Assembly (NCBI GenBank): GCA_002371335.1
Contig: DFHP01000060.1
Coordinates: 1 to 16,649, forward strand
Reading direction: 5' to 3'
Origin: Eubacterium sp. UBA3720
GTDB taxonomy: Bacteria; Bacillota; Clostridia; Lachnospirales; Lachnospiraceae
DNA: 16,649 bases
Of this stretch, positions 13,579 through 16,649 are shown in pieces. Each line of letters opens with the position of its first letter. Within the stretch, counting starts at the first letter, position 1. The notes beneath the pieces are model-generated. The model saw only the letters and a list, made by a program, of their open reading frames with translations. It ran no database searches and was not told where the DNA came from. Made by a program: the position numbers and the translations under genes.

Positions 13579-15564
13579 ATGAATAAGAGAAATGATAAAT
13601 ACTATATGACTACCGCGATCGCCTACGCATCCGGTAAGCCGCATATTGGAAATACATATGAGATCGTTCTGGCGGACAGCATCGCCCGCTTCAGAAGACA
13701 GCAGGGATATGATGTTTTTTTTCAGACAGGAACTGACGAGCATGGCATAAAGATCGAGACGAAAGCAGCCGAAAAAGGCGTAACGCCAAAGGCCTATGTG
13801 GACGACGTTGCCGGAGAGATAAAAAACATCTGGGATCTGATGAACACCTCCTATGACAAATTTATCCGCACCACGGACGATTATCATGAGAAACAGGTCC
13901 AGAAAATGTTCAAAAAAATGTATCAGAAGGGCGACATTTATAAGGGCTCTTATGAAGGCCTTTACTGTAACTCCTGCGAATCCTTTTTTACGGAGTCCCA
14001 GCTGGTCAACGGGAACTGCCCTGACTGCGGAAGACCTGTAATAAAGGCAAACGAAGAAGCATATTTCTTCAAGATGAGCAAATACGCCGATCGTCTGATC
14101 GAGCATATAAATACACATCCTGAATTTATCCAGCCGGAGTCCAGGAAAAACGAGATGATGAATAATTTCCTTCTGCCCGGACTGAAGGATCTCTGCGTTT
14201 CACGTACATCCATCAAGTGGGGCATCCCGGTAGATTTCGACGACAGACACGTGGTCTATGTATGGCTTGACGCCCTGACAAACTATATCACCGGTATCGG
14301 ATATGACTGTGACGGAGAAAGCACGGATCAGTTCAACAGAATGTGGCCCGCAGACCTGCATCTGATCGGAAAGGATATTATCCGTTTCCATACGATCTAC
14401 TGGCCGATCTTCCTGATGTCGCTGGATCTGCCGCTGCCAAAGCAGGTGTTCGGACACCCGTGGCTGCTTCAGGGCGACGGAAAGATGAGCAAATCCAAAG
14501 GCAACGTGATCTACGCGGACGATCTGGTTAAACTCTTCGGCGTAGACGCCGTACGTTATTTCGTGCTTCATGAGATGCCGTTCGAGAACGATGGTATCAT
14601 CAGCTGGGAGCTGATGGTGGAGAGAATGAACTCCGACCTGGCAAATACGCTGGGCAACCTTGTAAACCGTACCATCGCCATGACAAACAAATATTTTGGC
14701 GGCGTGGTCGAGGATAAAAAAGTCACAGAGCCCGTCGACGACGATCTCAAAGCCGTTGTCACAGGCACTGCTGCGATCGTAGAGGAAAAGATGGACAAGC
14801 TCCGCATCGCAGACGCGATGACAGAGATCTTCAAACTGTTCAAACGCTGCAACAAGTACATCGATGAGACCGCTCCATGGGTACTGGCAAAGGATGAGTC
14901 AAAGAAAGACCGCCTTGCGACAGTCCTTTACAATCTGGTAGAAGGCATTACGATCGGCGTTTCACTGCTGGAGGCATTTATGCCCGAGACTACGGAAAAG
15001 ACGCTGGCTCAGCTGAACACGGTCAGACGCGATTATGAAGAGCTGGATCAGTTCGGACTGTATCCTTCAGGAAACAAAGTGACCGACAAGCCGGAGATAC
15101 TTTTCGCAAGGGCAGATCTGAATACGGTAATGGATCAGGTCGAGCAGATGTACGCGGAGCAGGCGTCAGCGAATGCTCCTGCCGAAGAGGAAAAGGAAGA
15201 CGAAGACGACGCGGAAGCTATCCACGTGGACCTGAAAGACGAGATCACATTCGATGAATTTGAAAAACTCCAGTTCGTGATCGGCGAAGTCGTTTCCTGC
15301 GAGGCGGTAAAAAAGAGCAAAAAGCTCCTCCTCTTCCAGGTAAAGATCGGTGATCAGACGCGCCAGATCGTTTCCGGAATAAAGAAATGGTACGCTCCTG
15401 AGGAGCTTGTAGGAAAGAAGGTCGTAGTACTTCTGAACTTGAAGCCGGCGAAGCTGGCAGGCCTTATGTCAGAGGGAATGATCCTCTCCGCGGAGGACGC
15501 AGACGGAGATGTATCTCTTCTGACCACAATGAAGGATATGCCGTCAGGATCTTCGGTTTCCTGA
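13579..15564 (+). CDS. metG: Methionyl-tRNA synthetase with C-terminal tRNA-binding domain
   Basis: 661 residues. It charges tRNA-Met, including the initiator, with methionine. The class I signatures are H22-I-G-N25 and K302-M-S-K-S306. A single zinc knuckle is visible at Cys130, Cys133, Cys147 and Cys150 (CNSCESFF ... CPDCG). The catalytic and anticodon-binding domains are followed by an acidic linker (EEEKEDEDDAEA near residue 540). From about residue 554 comes an EMAP II/Trbp111-like OB fold (FVIGEVVSCEAVKKSKKLLLFQVKIG, GLMSEGMILSAED) that binds tRNA and dimerises. The start is fixed by TGA one codon upstream, but its GGAGG is 13 bases away. tatD follows after 11 bases, as in Bacillus and most Firmicutes. 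Confidence 0.97.
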   Translation: MNKRNDKYYMTTAIAYASGKPHIGNTYEIVLADSIARFRRQQGYDVFFQTGTDEHGIKIETKAAEKGVTPKAYVDDVAGEIKNIWDLMNTSYDKFIRTTDDYHEKQVQKMFKKMYQKGDIYKGSYEGLYCNSCESFFTESQLVNGNCPDCGRPVIKANEEAYFFKMSKYADRLIEHINTHPEFIQPESRKNEMMNNFLLPGLKDLCVSRTSIKWGIPVDFDDRHVVYVWLDALTNYITGIGYDCDGESTDQFNRMWPADLHLIGKDIIRFHTIYWPIFLMSLDLPLPKQVFGHPWLLQGDGKMSKSKGNVIYADDLVKLFGVDAVRYFVLHEMPFENDGIISWELMVERMNSDLANTLGNLVNRTIAMTNKYFGGVVEDKKVTEPVDDDLKAVVTGTAAIVEEKMDKLRIADAMTEIFKLFKRCNKYIDETAPWVLAKDESKKDRLATVLYNLVEGITIGVSLLEAFMPETTEKTLAQLNTVRRDYEELDQFGLYPSGNKVTDKPEILFARADLNTVMDQVEQMYAEQASANAPAEEEKEDEDDAEAIHVDLKDEITFDEFEKLQFVIGEVVSCEAVKKSKKLLLFQVKIGDQTRQIVSGIKKWYAPEELVGKKVVVLLNLKPAKLAGLMSEGMILSAEDADGDVSLLTTMKDMPSGSSVS

Positions 15565-15575
15565 TGTGAGGAAGA

Positions 15576-16355
15576 ATGCAGAGAATGATTTTTGACACAC
15601 ATGTACATTATGACGACGAGGCCTTTGACGCGGACAGAGAAGAACTGCTTCTCTCTCTTCCGCGGAACAGCGTGGGAAGAGTAGTCAACGCCTCGTCCAC
15701 ACTGGAAAGTCTGGAGAAGACCAGGGCGCTCACGGAAAAATATGATTTTGTTTACGGAGCGTACGGGATTCATCCTGAAAACATAAAAGGACTGGAAATA
15801 GAAGAGACTATCGACACGGTCCGGCGGTTCTGCGACACGGAAAAAACCGCAGCCGTGGGAGAGATAGGTCTGGACTATTACTGGGATAAAGACAATAAAC
15901 AGCAGCAGATCGAATGGTTCAGGCGCCAGCTTGATCTGGCAAGGGAGCTGAGGCTTCCTGTGATCATCCACAGCCGGGATGCTGCGGAAGACACTTTAAG
16001 GGTGTCGAAGGAAGAAAAACTCGGAGAGATCGGAGGAGTGATGCATTGCTTCTCATACTCTGCCGAGATTGCCAGAGAATATTTGAAAATGGGGATCTAC
16101 CTGGGGATCGGCGGCGTGATCACGTTCAAGAACGCAAAGAAATTAAAAGAAGTAGCGGCTATGGCGCCGCTGGAGCAGATGGTTCTGGAAACGGATTGCC
16201 CGTATTTAGCGCCGGTACCGAACAGGGGAAAACGGAATTCATCGTTGAACCTGCCGTATGTGGCGGAAGAGATCGCCCGGATAAAAAACATTTCCCCTGA
16301 AGAAGTCTGCCGCGTAACATACGAAAACGCACAGAGAATGTACGGGCTGGCATAA
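15576..16355 (+). CDS. tatD: TatD family metal-dependent deoxyribonuclease
   Basis: 259 residues from ATG 15576. A second ATG at 15585 gives MIFDTHVH, the common family N-terminus, and either could be used: GAGGA at 15568 is 3 bases from the first and 12 from the second. TatD proteins are TIM-barrel metal hydrolases with DNase or exonuclease activity. The ligand set is complete: His9 and His11 (DTHVH), Glu96 (GEIGLDYYW), His132 (VIIHSRDA), His157 (GVMHCFS) and Asp207 (ETDCPYL). Residue numbers use the first ATG. The gene follows metG by 11 bases and is probably cotranscribed. The true substrate in this bacterium is not known. Confidence 0.95.
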   Translation: MQRMIFDTHVHYDDEAFDADREELLLSLPRNSVGRVVNASSTLESLEKTRALTEKYDFVYGAYGIHPENIKGLEIEETIDTVRRFCDTEKTAAVGEIGLDYYWDKDNKQQQIEWFRRQLDLARELRLPVIIHSRDAAEDTLRVSKEEKLGEIGGVMHCFSYSAEIAREYLKMGIYLGIGGVITFKNAKKLKEVAAMAPLEQMVLETDCPYLAPVPNRGKRNSSLNLPYVAEEIARIKNISPEEVCRVTYENAQRMYGLA

Positions 16356-16411
16356 GATACATATAAGCCGGCAGTCACTTATGATCAAATCACATTATCA
16401 AGGAGGGTTTT

Positions 16412-16649
16412 ATGGCAAAATCAGAGAAGGACGTAAAATTTGAAGCAGCAGGGACTACAAAAGAAGAGGATGTGAAGGCTGTAGAACCGGAAGTTGTGGA
16501 TAATGACGAGGCTGTTGCCGCTATTTCGGAAGAGAAGGCTGAAGAAGCGGAAGTGGTTGGAGAAGAAGCGGATGTGGAAGCTTCCGAAATACCGGAGGAA
16601 AAGAAAAAAGCAGCGCCTGGAACAGAGCCGCATGCAGCTGTCGGGGAAA
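16412..16649 (+). CDS. Acidic low-complexity protein, N-terminal part (cut by window end)
   Basis: I do not recognise this gene. ATG 16412 has an excellent AAGGAGG five bases upstream, and the frame stays open to the window end (79 codons seen). The visible part (MAKSEKDVKFEAAGTTKEED onward) is dominated by Glu, Ala, Val and Lys, with no signal peptide or membrane segment, and is probably disordered. A folded or membrane domain may follow beyond the window. It lies 56 bases after tatD with no clear terminator between; TATGAT at 16380-16385 lacks a good -35, so it could be in the metG-tatD operon. Confidence 0.75.
   Translation, partial: MAKSEKDVKFEAAGTTKEEDVKAVEPEVVDNDEAVAAISEEKAEEAEVVGEEADVEASEIPEEKKKAAPGTEPHAAVGE

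Noticed and set aside
13231..14118. 295-residue minus-strand frame across the hom-metG junction
   Set aside because: It would run through the hom terminator, metG promoter and two well-supported genes, and shows no recognisable domain.

Overview
The window is a stretch of bacterial chromosome with housekeeping genes all on the + strand. It most resembles a low- to mid-GC Firmicute of class Clostridia, probably family Lachnospiraceae. Supporting signs are an electron-transfer flavoprotein of the acyl-CoA dehydrogenase type, strong GGAGG ribosome sites, the order holB-ricT-trmN6-rsmI (a variant of the Bacillus holB-yaaT-yabB-yabC cluster), a long-form HPF followed by secA and prfB, and a class B sortase. 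The genus cannot be fixed from sequence alone.

Layout. Positions 1-316 hold the 3' end of etfA, followed by a terminator and a palindrome. Positions 517-2132 hold a candidate promoter, a guanylate-kinase-like gene and a class B sortase whose start codon is abnormal. Positions 2133-2675 are intergenic, with dispersed REP-like repeats, one copy of a ~94-nt structured element and the promoter for the next operon. Positions 2676-6888 are one tight operon: holB (clamp loader delta'), ricT (PSP1 protein with a very long disordered tail), trmN6 and rsmI. Positions 6889-7188 hold the second copy of the structured element, a 23-bp-period direct repeat and a strong extended -10 promoter. Then come hpf (7189-7716) with its terminator, secA-prfB-pheB-hom (7966-13381) as a probable operon ending in a good terminator, and metG-tatD (13579-16355) behind their own promoter. 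The window ends inside a gene for an acidic, low-complexity protein.

Most genes serve core information processing: replication (holB), RNA processing (ricT), tRNA and rRNA methylation (trmN6, rsmI), ribosome hibernation (hpf), translation termination (prfB), tRNA charging (metG) and secretion (secA, srtB). pheB-hom adds aspartate-family amino acid synthesis. No phage, IS transposase, CRISPR array, rRNA or tRNA gene was seen.

The items most worth a second look are non-coding or translational: the two-copy structured element (2244-2337 and 6964-7054), whose long stem is preserved by compensatory changes; a REP-like family, one member of which lies at the sortase N-terminus beside a possible ATT start; the prfB programmed +1 frameshift with a hairpin over the slip site; a mini-ORF abutting metG; a 14-bp hairpin just before secA; and the RicT tail.
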